DNA of 64,000 nucleotides from Methanolobus sediminis (GCF_031312595.1 NZ_CP133592.1:186001-250000), one strand, 5' to 3'. Counted from the stretch's first letter, positions 1 through 8,524 are shown. Numbers and translations: made by a program. Notes: a model not told the origin generated them from the sequence alone.

Positions 1-23
1 ATAGATATTTATAACATACATAC

Positions 24-58
24 AATTCACAATTGTTAATTCACAATCGTGAAATTGC
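24..58. promoter_or_regulatory. Repeated AATTCACAAT operator-like block
   Basis: AATTCACAAT occurs twice, at 24-33 and 38-47, as direct repeats with a 14-base period. The second copy runs into GTGAA, giving TTCAC-N4-GTGAA. The block lies about 50 bases upstream of the Shine-Dalgarno of the winged-helix gene, so an autoregulatory site is a reasonable inference. Nothing in the sequence proves binding. Confidence 0.35.
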
Positions 59-104
59 TGTCTGAAAAACGACAGAACTCAAAAAATAATAAGGAGCAAT
101 TTAA

Positions 105-498
105 ATGAGGGATCGCTTTTGTTGATACTTACCGAGAAAAAGTAAAGATAAACACGAATAACAAGGAAAGAAAAGACAGTGATATTAAAAAAACCATAGA
201 AGGGCTTCCACCTTCTGCAAAGCTTGTCTTTAAAGTCCTCGAGTATGGCGGACTCCTTACACAAAAGGAGATAGCCGAACAAAGTTACCTGCCTCCCAGA
301 ACCATCAGATACGCGCTTGCCAGATTGAAGGATGAGGATTTCCTGCAGGAAAAGTTCTATTTCAAGGATGCAAGGCAAAGTCTCTATTGCCTGAAAAATA
401 TACCTGGCACCGGGAATAAACCAATGGGTAATACCCCTGGAATGGAACAGAAGACAATCAACATGAGTGCAGATAACTACGAAATAGCAGTTATGTAA
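105..498 (+). pseudogene. Winged-helix (MarR-like) regulator, +1 frameshift near its start
   Basis: The frame ending with TAA at 496-498 encodes about 125 residues with a clear helix-turn-helix: PPSAKLVFKVLEYGG, then TQKEIAEQSYLPPRTIRYAL, a recognition-helix layout typical of archaeal MarR/TrmB-type winged helices. This frame has no start codon of its own after the TGA at 106-108. An ideal start, AAGGAG at about 91-96 followed by ATG at 105, lies in another frame that stops after six codons (MRDRFC). Removing one T from the TTTT run at 117-120 joins them as MRDRFVDTYREKV. The gene is therefore a frameshifted pseudogene, a homopolymer sequencing error, or less likely a programmed frameshift. 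It precedes symporter locus 1 and could regulate it. Confidence 0.6.
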
Positions 499-515
499 GA
501 CCAGTCATAGAAAAT

Positions 516-638
516 ATGACTGAACTGATTAACAACTTGTCCATAGCGGGAAAAGCCAGGAATATGGTATACAACATGTACCTGTTCCAACAGCTTATTC
601 CCGCTTCCCTAGCACTACTTCTTTTATTTAAGACTTGA
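516..638 (+). CDS. Possible 40-residue small protein
   Basis: ATG at 516 opens a 40-codon frame (MTELINNLSIAGKARNMVYN, then a hydrophobic tail rich in Leu/Ala ending LLLFKT) that closes with TGA at 636-638. It begins 18 bases after the winged-helix stop. There is no strong ribosome binding site, and the frame could be a remnant. I do not recognise it. The rest of 639-777 shows no gene. Confidence 0.25.
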   Translation: MTELINNLSIAGKARNMVYNMYLFQQLIPASLALLLLFKT

Positions 639-777
639 TCTGGCAGTGAATACTGAAACGCTGTCTATGCTATTTATTCTATAAGGAATGGAAATCAGAT
701 ATATGCCGAGTTCATTATTCCATATCCAAACCCTCTGATCATGAAATAATCAAAACCTTTTTAAAATATTGATATTT

Positions 778-791
778 TTTAGTGCACTAAA
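778..791. promoter_or_regulatory. Perfect 14-bp palindrome TTTAGTGCACTAAA
   Basis: TTTAGTG/CACTAAA is a perfect palindrome. It is followed by the related half-sites AGCACATTTTAG and TTAGTTCA, and lies about 20 bases upstream of the first Shine-Dalgarno of the symporter 1 operon. The form and position suit a dimeric winged-helix operator. The winged-helix gene just upstream is the obvious candidate binder (inference). Confidence 0.4.
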
Positions 792-826
792 GCACATTTT
801 AGTTCATTGAAGGAGGAGAATAATAC

Positions 827-901
827 TTGGTGTTGATACACAATATTTTAACTGAGGTTTACTTCAAACCCCATTATGTGGCTGAAAGGAGGAAAAACTA
901 A
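827..901 (+). CDS. Candidate 24-residue leader ORF of symporter operon 1
   Basis: A strong AGGAGGAG at 811-818 is followed by TTG at 827 or GTG at 830. The frame reads MVLIHNILTEVYFKPHYVAE..., ends in basic residues, and stops with TAA at 899-901, which overlaps the ATG (901) of the next gene as TAATG. Its last codons contain the AAGGAGG used by that gene. Signals and coupling are good, but the product is too short to recognise. It could be a translated leader peptide rather than a functional protein. Confidence 0.4.
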   Translation: MVLIHNILTEVYFKPHYVAERRKN

Positions 902-990
902 TGCCATTGCCTTATCTTTATTTGATAGTTTCTGTTATCGTTATGCTTGGAATAACTTTCTTTTTCGTGTTGAGGCGGGACCATGATTAA
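901..990 (+). CDS. Symporter small accessory membrane protein (29 aa)
   Basis: The frame encodes 29 residues starting MPLPYLYLIVSVIVMLGITF and ending RRDHD: a single transmembrane helix with a charged cytoplasmic end. AAGGAGG stands 8 bases before the ATG. The stop at 988-990 overlaps the symporter start at 983 by 8 bases, so the two are translationally coupled. Position and size match the one-helix proteins encoded upstream of the other two symporters here (18177 and 24633), although the sequence differs from theirs. I infer it is a small subunit or stabiliser of the transporter. Confidence 0.65.
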   Translation: MPLPYLYLIVSVIVMLGITFFFVLRRDHD

Positions 991-2386
991 CCAAATACTT
1001 CTTGTTTTGTATGTAATAGGTATTCTGCTGTTATCAATTAAACTCAAGCAGGGAACTTTTTCAGGATTTGTGATATCTGACCGTAACATCACACATCCCG
1101 CGGTTATCGGTATTGCATATATGGCAGCATATTTCAGTGCGGCCTCATTCCTCGGTGGCGGCGGGTACGGACTTGTTGCAGGACTACCATGGGTAATATG
1201 GGCAGTGTTCTTCCACGTCGCATTTGCATGTATAGCTTTTCTGGTTGCACCTAGAATATGGGCAGCTTCACAGAAATACGATGCAAAAACAGTACCACAA
1301 CTTCTGGAACGCCGCTACAATTCACAAAAAGGAAAGGTACTCCTTGCAGCAATAATGCTCTTGATGTATACCGTTTACTTGGTTGCGATCTTTAAAGGAT
1401 GCGCAAATCTTTTCCAGGGACTTCTCGGAGTAACCTATGTCCAGGGTCTTATAATAGCTGTGATAATTGTTGCTCTTTACTACGTGATAGGTGGACTGCC
1501 AGCCATTCTCTGGATCAGTTTCCTCCAGGGACTTATCATGCTCGTTGGTGCCGTATTCCTTTACGGCGGACTTATATCAAGCGGTGGCGGTGCTGATATC
1601 TGGAGCAGTATCCCGGCAGACATACTGAATATGGGTGGTGCTATGGTTCCGTGGCAAAAGACATTTGGAACTGCCTTTGCAATAAGTCTCGGGCTGCTGG
1701 CACTTCCTGACCTGCTTATCATGCTGTTCTCAGCGAAGGATAAGAGAGTCGTGCGCTTTGCAGGAATATATGGACCAATTTCCATCACAATATACGCTCT
1801 TTGTATCTTCTCACTGGGAATTCTGGCATACGGAGCTTTCAGTCAGGAACAACTTGCACCTTATATCGCAAACCCTGACGGACTTGTGCCATTCCTTGCA
1901 ACTTCACTGCTTCCTACAGGATTTGACAGCATTGTGCTGCTTGCAGCTATCTCAGCCGCAATGTCTACAATGAGTGCAATTGTACTTGTCACAACAACAT
2001 CCCTTACCTCAGATATACTGAAATACTTCAAACCTGAAACAACAGACGATAAGATACTCAAGATAACAAGAATAGTCGGAGTTGTGATCATCATTGTCTC
2101 TGCTTTCTTCGCAATAGATGTACCACAACTCATCGTGCCTCTGGTTTCCGTAAGTATGGGAGTTATCGCATGCTGTGTCTTCGTACCCCTTTTCTTCGGA
2201 CTATACTGGAAACGTGGTACATCAACAGGATTCATTGCAAGCCTCGTTGCAAGTTTCGGTTCAATTGTCCTGTGGCAGCTCTTTGGTAACCCGCTTATCC
2301 ATCCGGTTTTCATCGGACTGATATGCGGAATCGTGGCTTATCTTGGTGGCAGTCTTGCAAGTCCTGCACCTGCAACAGACAATTAA
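983..2386 (+). CDS. Sodium:solute symporter family protein (SSS), locus 1
   Basis: The 467-residue protein is almost entirely membrane-spanning helices (about 12-13). SSS hallmarks include a glycine-rich GGGGYGLVAGLPW stretch near residue 58, EAR/ERR-like LLERRYN near 110, the GGLPAILWISFLQG helix near 170, and SAAMSTMSAIVLV near 325, which is the SSS sodium-site helix. It would import a small solute with Na+. The substrate cannot be told from sequence. It is more distant from the other two symporters here, which resemble each other closely. The start overlaps the accessory gene. A hairpin terminator follows. Confidence 0.9.
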   Translation: MINQILLVLYVIGILLLSIKLKQGTFSGFVISDRNITHPAVIGIAYMAAYFSAASFLGGGGYGLVAGLPWVIWAVFFHVAFACIAFLVAPRIWAASQKYDAKTVPQLLERRYNSQKGKVLLAAIMLLMYTVYLVAIFKGCANLFQGLLGVTYVQGLIIAVIIVALYYVIGGLPAILWISFLQGLIMLVGAVFLYGGLISSGGGADIWSSIPADILNMGGAMVPWQKTFGTAFAISLGLLALPDLLIMLFSAKDKRVVRFAGIYGPISITIYALCIFSLGILAYGAFSQEQLAPYIANPDGLVPFLATSLLPTGFDSIVLLAAISAAMSTMSAIVLVTTTSLTSDILKYFKPETTDDKILKITRIVGVVIIIVSAFFAIDVPQLIVPLVSVSMGVIACCVFVPLFFGLYWKRGTSTGFIASLVASFGSIVLWQLFGNPLIHPVFIGLICGIVAYLGGSLASPAPATDN

Positions 2387-2408
2387 TTAACTTAATGATT
2401 TGAAACTA

Positions 2409-2440
2409 TGCGGAGAATTGCTCCGCAACGTCTTTTTTTA
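2409..2440 (+). terminator. Hairpin terminator after symporter 1
   Basis: TGCGGAG (2409-2415) pairs perfectly with CTCCGCA (2421-2427) across a 5-base loop, and a T run follows at about 2431-2439. It ends the symporter 1 operon. Confidence 0.65.
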
Positions 2441-2522
2441 TACATTATTGTAGCTAGCTTGAAAGTTCATCACAAAAACAGTTTTAAGTCTTTAAATCTA
2501 TGAAAATATCAGGTGTTCTGAT

Positions 2523-2879
2523 TTGAAGAATGTAATAAGCAAAAGTTTCGAGATTAAGGACTATATGCTTGATGACACTGTAATGAATGGTTTCTGGATG
2601 AATCTCATAGACAGGGAAAAACTAACCACGGAAGTTGTTTATTCTTCAGTTGATGCCGAAGGCTTCAGCTTAGAGGATACGAAAAGACTTGTCACAGAGA
2701 TTACAGAAAAATGCGATCATTTCAAAACCCAGCTTCCTGAGAATATAAACTGTGAAGTTGTCTTTAAAGACTTTAATGATCTGAAGTATTCAGCAAACGA
2801 TAACGAGATTCAGTTTGATTCAAAAGAGCTGGATGAAATAAGAGTTGTCTACCGCTTCTGTGTCGGATACCACATCTGA
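2523..2879 (+). CDS. Unrecognised 118-residue protein
   Basis: This acidic soluble protein has no signal peptide or membrane segment and begins MKNVISKSFEIKDYMLDD. The best start is TTG at 2523, since AGGTG stands just upstream and no ATG lies near. It carries one Cys in the middle and FCVGYHI at the C-terminus, but no motif I recognise. The composition (beta/alpha mix, DLKYSANDNEIQFDSKELDE) looks like a real folded protein. It stands alone between two terminators and converges with the HdrD-like gene. Confidence 0.6.
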   Translation: MKNVISKSFEIKDYMLDDTVMNGFWMNLIDREKLTTEVVYSSVDAEGFSLEDTKRLVTEITEKCDHFKTQLPENINCEVVFKDFNDLKYSANDNEIQFDSKELDEIRVVYRFCVGYHI

Positions 2880-2909
2880 CATTGTAATTTGATTTTGAAA
2901 AAGTAATTA

Positions 2910-2929
2910 AAAGGGCAAGATTGCCCTTT
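2910..2929. terminator. Bidirectional hairpin terminator
   Basis: AAAGGGCAA (2910-2918) and TTGCCCTTT (2921-2929) form a perfect 9-bp stem with a 2-base gap between convergent genes. Pyrimidine-rich DNA follows on the plus strand and TTACTTTTTC on the minus strand. Confidence 0.6.
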
Positions 2930-2946
2930 CTTGTGTTTCCTTGTTC

Positions 2947-3027
2947 TTATTTCTGTTTTCTGCTTACAAAAACCGCAAGTGAGACAAACACAATTCCTGC
3001 AAGAGCAGTGAATCCAGAAGTATCAGG
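2947..3027 (-). pseudogene. Orphan PGF-CTERM-like sorting tail
   Basis: On the minus strand, 3027 down to 2947 encodes PDTSGFTALAGIVFV..., then a hydrophobic helix and SRKQK before a TAA. This is almost the C-terminal sorting signal of the large surface protein at 20262 (DTPGFTALAGIVFV...ARRK). About 30 consecutive bases of the two DNA segments differ at one position. Here the tail has no surface protein attached. It begins where the HdrD-like gene stops, one base out of frame across an A7 run. A remnant of a deleted surface-protein gene is most likely. Confidence 0.6.
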
Positions 3028-4141
3028 CTTTTTTTCTAATAAAATCCTCACCCAGCACACTTTCTGCAAGCAGCACCGAAACATCCTTTATTTTCATTTC
3101 CTCGTTCTTTGACTCGCAGGCACCTGACATGTGATGCACACAGAAAGGACAGTATGAAGCAAGCATGTCAGCCTTATCCTTGTAACTCTGCACTGTCAGC
3201 ATAGCAATGTCATTTGCAATATCCGGGAAGTTTGGTTTCAGACCGGCAGGTCCTCCACAGCATACCTGTTTGCCGTCAAAGAGTTCCTTGATTTCCACAC
3301 CCATGCTTGTAAGGATACTTCGCGGGACATCCTTTGTTTCTCTCAGCGGACATGCGTCCCTCACAGCAACAGTAAGGTCAAGTTTCTGCGGTTTCAGGAT
3401 GCCTTTATCGATCATATCCTTAAAGATATTCAGGGAATGTTCAACCTCAAAGTTCAGTTCACGGTAAAGTTTCGGATAATCATGACTGAGAACAAGATAG
3501 CATCCAGGACATGAAGCTATAACCTTCTTCACTCCCAGTGACTCAATGTAATCCACAAACTTCTTTGCATGCTCAGCAGCCTGCTCAAAATGGCCACTAT
3601 CAATAAGGAAAAGTCCGCAGCATTTCTCCTCTTTCAGCATCATGGGTCTTATTCCTGCATGATTGAGCAGGCGGATAGTGGCTCTGGCAACCTCTTGCTG
3701 ACTATATGATACCCAACAGCCTGCCATGTAAGCGATCTCGGAACTTTCGGCAAGGTCAAGGTCATCAGTAACCCAGTCAAATCTCTTTGAGGGATCCTTG
3801 GCTCCGGGACTGTTGTGCTTGATGATGTTATTTGAGATAGCTGTGGTCTTTGCAGGCTCTCTACCCTGTTCTGCCAGAAGTTGTCTCTCGTACTGAATAA
3901 TATCGGTTATGGGAATATTCACCGGACACACATCATCACATGCACCGCAGCGTGATGAAAGATAGATGTTGTCGTACTCTTCCTGCGTAAGTTCTTCACC
4001 TGCAACTACCTTTGCCAGAGACTCGATCTTACCCTGCGGTGTGTAGATGTTGCCTTCTGTAACCTTATTAACAGGACAAACATCCCAACATTTCTTACAG
4101 TCGATACAATAACTTACTTCAAGCTCGAATTTCTGCATCAT
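3023..4141 (-). CDS. HdrD-like iron-sulfur (CCG-domain) oxidoreductase
   Basis: The order is two [4Fe-4S] motifs at the N-terminus (CIDCKKCWDVCP and CGACDDVCP), then two cysteine-rich CCG domains: EKCCGLFLIDSG plus CPGCY, and QVCCGGPAG plus CPFCVHH. This is the layout of heterodisulfide reductase subunit D and related (Fe-S) subunits such as GlcF. At about 372 residues it is somewhat shorter than methanogen HdrD (about 400), so it is more safely called a paralog than the true HdrDE catalytic subunit. No membrane cytochrome HdrE is adjacent. The start at 4141 is chosen because GGTGA lies just upstream and the DUF523 gene stop (4143-4145) is 1 base away. A longer frame to 4258 would overlap that gene. 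A PGF-CTERM remnant adjoins its 3' end. Confidence 0.8.
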   Translation of the reverse strand: MMQKFELEVSYCIDCKKCWDVCPVNKVTEGNIYTPQGKIESLAKVVAGEELTQEEYDNIYLSSRCGACDDVCPVNIPITDIIQYERQLLAEQGREPAKTTAISNNIIKHNSPGAKDPSKRFDWVTDDLDLAESSEIAYMAGCWVSYSQQEVARATIRLLNHAGIRPMMLKEEKCCGLFLIDSGHFEQAAEHAKKFVDYIESLGVKKVIASCPGCYLVLSHDYPKLYRELNFEVEHSLNIFKDMIDKGILKPQKLDLTVAVRDACPLRETKDVPRSILTSMGVEIKELFDGKQVCCGGPAGLKPNFPDIANDIAMLTVQSYKDKADMLASYCPFCVHHMSGACESKNEEMKIKDVSVLLAESVLGEDFIRKKA

Positions 4142-4142
4142 T

Positions 4143-5126
4143 TCACCATTTGTTCCATTCATTATCCCAGTAATCTTTCTCCCTGTTCTCATCCGAAGGT
4201 GCTTTAATTTCCTCTGGATAAGGATACAGGAACCTGTCCTTATAAGAATTCTTGCCAAAAGCCCTGAAGGAAATCATTCTGAGAATTTCAATAACAGCAT
4301 CCCAGCTAATTCTGTTGTCTGCATAGCGTCTTAGCATTTCCTCAAAGAAAGAACTTTCATTGATGTCTTTACCATCAGAAATTAAGAACATCTTCTTTGC
4401 GGTTTCAATTTTCAGATATTCAGAACCCGGTCTTCTCAGTATTTCCTTCAGAAGAGACCCATACTCTTCAAATACCTGATCTGCTTTCCCGGAACCTGTA
4501 AGCAATCCGGACATTTTTTCAAAAAGCTCCGGATTGCAGGACATAAATAGAAAACTGTTCTTTCTGTGAAAATCCAGCAGTGAATCTACGGATGCATTGG
4601 ATTTTATATTTCTGAAATCTGCAAAAGCATAGATACTTGTCAGGAAATGATGCCTTATGCTTGCATTAAGCAGCCTTTCACTTTCTTCCATGGGATAACC
4701 ACGATATCGATTTATAACATGTCCGGCAAAAAATCCTGCAGACCTGTCAACAACAGGGGACATTTGCATCCTGGCATAGACCTTCACATTTCCAAGACCC
4801 ATACTCGGGGAAAGTCCTTTGAAAATAAAACCGTCAACCTCTCCCAATTCATCAAGAAAGCTTTCAGCAAAAGCATTCATCTTTTCTGTAAGATCCAGAC
4901 CTGTGCCTGGCTGCACAAGTCTGTATTTATCATTCATTCTGATAATCCTAAGAGGAGCTCTGGGAACACCAAGACCAATTTCAACCTCGGGACAGACTAT
5001 TTTCATATCTGCAAATTGCATTAGGTTCCGGACAATAGGAGAACTTACCTTCTGTCCATTAAATCGAACCTTGTCAAATTCAAGGCACCTGCTTACCAGA
5101 AGTACCGGTCTTGGAAACTCTTCCAT
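4143..5126 (-). CDS. DUF523 and DUF1722 domain protein
   Basis: Residues 1-150 match DUF523: VLLVSRCLEFDKVRFNGQ, a CPEVEIGLGVPR motif near residue 45, and FIFKGLSPSMGLGNVKVY near 103. Residues about 170-310 match DUF1722 (YbgA-like): LNASIRHHFLTSIYAF. The fusion is common in bacteria and archaea, but its reaction is not established. The gene is adjacent to and probably cotranscribed with the HdrD-like gene, and lies 30 bases from pepD. In DUF523 the conserved cysteines suggest metal binding (inference). Confidence 0.8.
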   Translation of the reverse strand: MEEFPRPVLLVSRCLEFDKVRFNGQKVSSPIVRNLMQFADMKIVCPEVEIGLGVPRAPLRIIRMNDKYRLVQPGTGLDLTEKMNAFAESFLDELGEVDGFIFKGLSPSMGLGNVKVYARMQMSPVVDRSAGFFAGHVINRYRGYPMEESERLLNASIRHHFLTSIYAFADFRNIKSNASVDSLLDFHRKNSFLFMSCNPELFEKMSGLLTGSGKADQVFEEYGSLLKEILRRPGSEYLKIETAKKMFLISDGKDINESSFFEEMLRRYADNRISWDAVIEILRMISFRAFGKNSYKDRFLYPYPEEIKAPSDENREKDYWDNEWNKW

Positions 5127-5156
5127 GTCAACAATATTGTAACTGATGGATTATAA

Positions 5157-6686
5157 TTATGACCTTGAACTCTGACCTTTTCCCTTCTTTTTAGCCTTGC
5201 CACGTTTTTTCTTTTCATCCATTACAGCAAAAGATTCCAGTAACACTACCATGAAATCCCATATCTTCCTGATGGAAGGAATGTGAAGACATTCATCAGG
5301 AGAATGCGGATTTTTTATAGTAGGTCCGAAGGATATCATATCAATGTTCTCAAACTTTGAACCTATAACAGCACATTCCAGACCTGCATGTATTACCTCT
5401 ATCTTTGCTTTTTTAGTAAAAACAGACGAATAAATTTCCATGCAGCGTTTCAGTAAAGGAGAAGACATATCCGGCTGCCACGGTGGATAACCTGAATTAT
5501 GTTCATAATCTGCACCGTATTTCTTTGCTATATTTTCTATTGATGAAGTGAGAGCTGCAAGCCCTGAGTCAACGGAACTACGCTGGCTTGAGATAACTAC
5601 AAGTTTTCCGTCTTTGATGTTGATCGTAGCGAGATTACTTGAGGTTTCAACAAGTCCTTCTATGTCAGCTGACATTGAAGCAACTCCATGTGGAAGCTCC
5701 TGCAAAAGTCCGATGATCCGGGATGAAGTTTCAGGACCTATTGATTCCATTGTTTCTTTTTGCAAATCAAAAGAAGGAGAAGAACATCCTTCAATTCTAA
5801 TAGCAAGCCCGGTTTCGATCTCAGAATAATCTGACTTCATTTCACTTTCAAGATCAGATATGAGTTTAGATAATTCTTCTTGCTTATTAGCCAAAACAGC
5901 TACTATAGCCTGAGCATAACGGGGAATTGCATTATGAGCAGAACCACCTTTTATATCTACAATTCTAATATCCATCCTGTCAGCAATTGAGTTTAATGCT
6001 CCTGCAATCAGTTTATTGGCATTTGCACGACCTTCATGGATATCCACACCTGAATGACCACCCGCAAGACCATTAACCACCAGGTTGAAAGTTATCATGT
6101 TTTCAGGCAGAGGTGAAAGATCAACTGGCATGGTGATTGTAGTATTAAGTCCTCCTGCACACCCGACTGTGAATACACCCTCATCCTCGGAATCCACATT
6201 AAGCAATATTTCCCCGGAGATAAAATCATGTGTAAGGGCATTGGCTCCGGTAAGCCCGGTTTCCTCGTCCACCGTAAAGAGAAGTTCAAGTGGAGGGTGT
6301 TTTAAGCCTTTGTCTTCTGCCAGTGCAAGCGCAATGGCAATTGCTATACCGTTATCAGCTCCCAGAGTTGTACCCTGTGCTCTGAGCCACTCACCATCCA
6401 CTACAGGAACTATGTAATCCTTACTGAAATCGTGATCGATGTCCTGTGTCTTCTCACAAACCATGTCCATGTGTCCCTGGACAACAATTGAAGGCAGGTA
6501 CTCACATCCTTTTGAACCCGCAACTCCGATAACAATATTATTCACACTATCGAACTTTACACTAAAACCATGATGTAATGCCCACTGTTTAAGCCACATG
6601 GCTATTTTTTCCTCATTCTTGGAGCATCTGGGAATACTACTGACTTCCCTGAAATGTGAAAGTATTCGTTCTGTGATCTCGTCCAT
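5157..6686 (-). CDS. pepD: Aminoacyl-histidine dipeptidase (M20 family)
   Basis: The 509-residue cytosolic metallopeptidase of the M20C/PepD type hydrolyses Xaa-His and other dipeptides. Zinc ligands and catalytic residues are visible: GHMDMV (His72, Asp74), LGADNG (Asp111), the catalytic glutamate in DEETGLTGA (residues 140-142), and the C-terminal HAGLECAVIG. The central dimerisation domain contains GGHSGVDIHEGRANA, typical of the family. The C-terminus is a lysine-rich tail (KKKRGKAKKKGKGQ), unusual for the family and possibly nucleic-acid or membrane associated. ATG at 6686 is the only plausible start. Confidence 0.9.
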   Translation of the reverse strand: MDEITERILSHFREVSSIPRCSKNEEKIAMWLKQWALHHGFSVKFDSVNNIVIGVAGSKGCEYLPSIVVQGHMDMVCEKTQDIDHDFSKDYIVPVVDGEWLRAQGTTLGADNGIAIAIALALAEDKGLKHPPLELLFTVDEETGLTGANALTHDFISGEILLNVDSEDEGVFTVGCAGGLNTTITMPVDLSPLPENMITFNLVVNGLAGGHSGVDIHEGRANANKLIAGALNSIADRMDIRIVDIKGGSAHNAIPRYAQAIVAVLANKQEELSKLISDLESEMKSDYSEIETGLAIRIEGCSSPSFDLQKETMESIGPETSSRIIGLLQELPHGVASMSADIEGLVETSSNLATINIKDGKLVVISSQRSSVDSGLAALTSSIENIAKKYGADYEHNSGYPPWQPDMSSPLLKRCMEIYSSVFTKKAKIEVIHAGLECAVIGSKFENIDMISFGPTIKNPHSPDECLHIPSIRKIWDFMVVLLESFAVMDEKKKRGKAKKKGKGQSSRS

Positions 6687-6874
6687 GTGTCTTACCTGCC
6701 TTTCTGCTATTTTCCCATTCGGTTATTCTGCAATTTATACTGAAATAATTCTCATCGTTCATACAATAAACTGCCTGCTCTGTATAAAATATATCACACA
6801 ACAATGATAAGAACCATCTTGAGAATCTCATTCTATAGAAAATACACAAATATAAGATGAAATGAGGAACTAAC

Positions 6875-7417
6875 ATGAGCTATCATGATACTATCAGTGT
6901 TATCTTAGGCGATATCGTAGAGCAGGAAGTTGATGCAATAGTGAATGCAGCCAACAATTCTCTGCTTGGAGGAGGAGGCGTTGACGGTGCCATCCACCAT
7001 GCAGCAGGTCCAGAACTCCTAAAGGAATGCCGGACCCTTGGCGGGTGCCCTACTGGCGAGGCAAAGATCACTGAAGGATACCTTCTACCTGCTAAATGGG
7101 TTATACACACTGTCGGCCCTATATGGAACGGAGGACATAACCGGGAGGATGAACTTCTTGTTAATGCTTACAGGAATTCGCTTCTGCTTGCAGAAGAATA
7201 TGATATCAAAAGTATCGCATTCCCGGGAATTAGTATCGGAGCCTATGGTTTCCCGGTTAGCAGAGCATCAGTACTGGCAGTGAGGACTATTCTTGAACAC
7301 ATGGAAACCGGTGGGTCACTTGAAGATATCAGGCTTATCTGTTTTAATAATGAAGCCTATCATTTTTATTCAAATGCCCTTGAGCTCACTGTACCAGACA
7401 TATACAGTAATGAATAA
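6875..7417 (+). CDS. Macro-domain protein (O-acetyl-ADP-ribose deacetylase type)
   Basis: The 180-residue single macro domain contains [21 protein letters not shown] at residues 10-30, the loop [10 protein letters not shown] at 32-41, and CPTGEAKIT followed by [10 protein letters not shown]. These are the signature of MacroD-type hydrolases that remove ADP-ribose or deacetylate O-acetyl-ADP-ribose. Asn24/Asn27 and the GGGVD loop that contact substrate are intact. It has its own promoter region, with GAGGAACTAAC before the ATG. It is not obviously linked to its neighbours, although acetyl-group enzymes recur elsewhere in this window. Confidence 0.9.
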   Translation: MSYHDTISVILGDIVEQEVDAIVNAANNSLLGGGGVDGAIHHAAGPELLKECRTLGGCPTGEAKITEGYLLPAKWVIHTVGPIWNGGHNREDELLVNAYRNSLLLAEEYDIKSIAFPGISIGAYGFPVSRASVLAVRTILEHMETGGSLEDIRLICFNNEAYHFYSNALELTVPDIYSNE

Positions 7418-7816
7418 ATTGTAGAGGCCATGCCTCATCATAATAAGGATTAGCATATCCCTTCCAAGAGATATGTTTTTATATTATGATTTCCAGGTAA
7501 ACACATAATAAGTTTGGTTATAACACAAAAAAATCAGACTTAAAGAGCCGTGCAGGCTTGAAGCTTATCGTGTGGTACGATAGGTTGGTTGGTTGGTTGA
7601 TAAAAATTAGTGGTTGGTGGTGCTGGAATTTTCCGGCAAGCAGACCCGTAGAACAGGATTCCCTACAATTAAAAACAAGAAAGGGCTGTTATCAGCATCT
7701 TCAAAAAACAAATATGGAAATCCTGTTCAGGGCGCTCTCTTTTATTACAATTTTGCGATTCCACTATTTGGGTTCATTCATAAGTCATTTATTCGAAAAT
7801 TGCATACTAATTATCC
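7418..7816. other. 400-base noncoding region with G-rich tract and inverted repeat
   Basis: I see no convincing gene. GGTTGGTTGGTTGG at 7583-7596 contains four GG pairs spaced by TT, and more GG runs follow to 7620. A perfect 10-bp inverted repeat, GAACAGGATT (7651-7660) and AATCCTGTTC (7719-7728), brackets about 58 bases and could form a structured RNA. Short frames across here lack ribosome binding sites. Confidence 0.4.
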
Positions 7817-8524
7817 ATGAGTCTGCTTATTGTTAAGAACATCACCAGGGAAGGACCCGGGATACTGGAAAAAATACTGAAGGAAAACGACATTGATTTC
7901 CATATTGCAGACCTTGATGCAGGAGACAAAGTTCTGGAGCCTGACAATTACTCTGCAGTTATCGTCTGTGGCGGACCTGACAGTGCCAATGACAAAACCC
8001 GAAAGATGGAACAAGAACTTGCAATGATAAAAAAGGCAATCGAACTTGAAATTCCTTATCTTGGGATATGTCTTGGAATGCAGACACTTGCTAAATCCCA
8101 GGGTGCTGTTGTTCGCAAAAACGACGTAAGGGAAATAGGATTCAGAGATAAGGATGGAGAATATTATTCAGTTAATATTGAAGATAAATGGATAAATGAT
8201 CCTCTGTTCAAAGATCTTGGAAATCTCGTAAAGATATTCCATCTGCACGGTGAAACTGTGGATCTGAGTGATAATATTGAACTGCTGGCTACTGGAAAAT
8301 ACTGCAAAAACCAGATAATCAAAGTAGGTAGCAATGCTTATGGGATTCAGGGTCATTTTGAGCTTACACCTGAAATGTTTGAAGTCTGGCTGGATAACGA
8401 CCCTGAACTTATGGAACTTGACAAGACCATGCTTTTAGAGGATTTTGATGAGCTTGCTGAGGAATACAGGAACAATGGTTACACATTTTTCAGCAATTTC
8501 CTTAAAATAGCAGGCTTACTCTGA
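7817..8524 (+). CDS. Class-I glutamine amidotransferase-like protein
   Basis: The 235-residue protein has the GATase-1 fold: VIVCGGPDSAND near residue 48, the nucleophile elbow YLGICLGMQT (Cys85), and the C-terminal GHFELTPEMF that supplies the catalytic His and Glu. It resembles free-standing GuaA-like or gamma-glutamyl-hydrolase-like amidotransferases rather than the GMP synthase subunit. No synthetase gene is next to it. It probably hydrolyses glutamine or a gamma-glutamyl compound in the cytosol; the acceptor is unknown. Confidence 0.8.
   Translation: MSLLIVKNITREGPGILEKILKENDIDFHIADLDAGDKVLEPDNYSAVIVCGGPDSANDKTRKMEQELAMIKKAIELEIPYLGICLGMQTLAKSQGAVVRKNDVREIGFRDKDGEYYSVNIEDKWINDPLFKDLGNLVKIFHLHGETVDLSDNIELLATGKYCKNQIIKVGSNAYGIQGHFELTPEMFEVWLDNDPELMELDKTMLLEDFDELAEEYRNNGYTFFSNFLKIAGLL

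Noticed and set aside
4142-4258. N-terminal extension of the HdrD-like protein
   Set aside because: It would overlap the DUF523/DUF1722 coding region, and a good start with GGTGA exists at 4141.
7558-7836. Open frames of 68 and 92 residues
   Set aside because: No ribosome binding site, Trp/Gly-rich starts from the G-rich tract, and overlap with the amidotransferase start.
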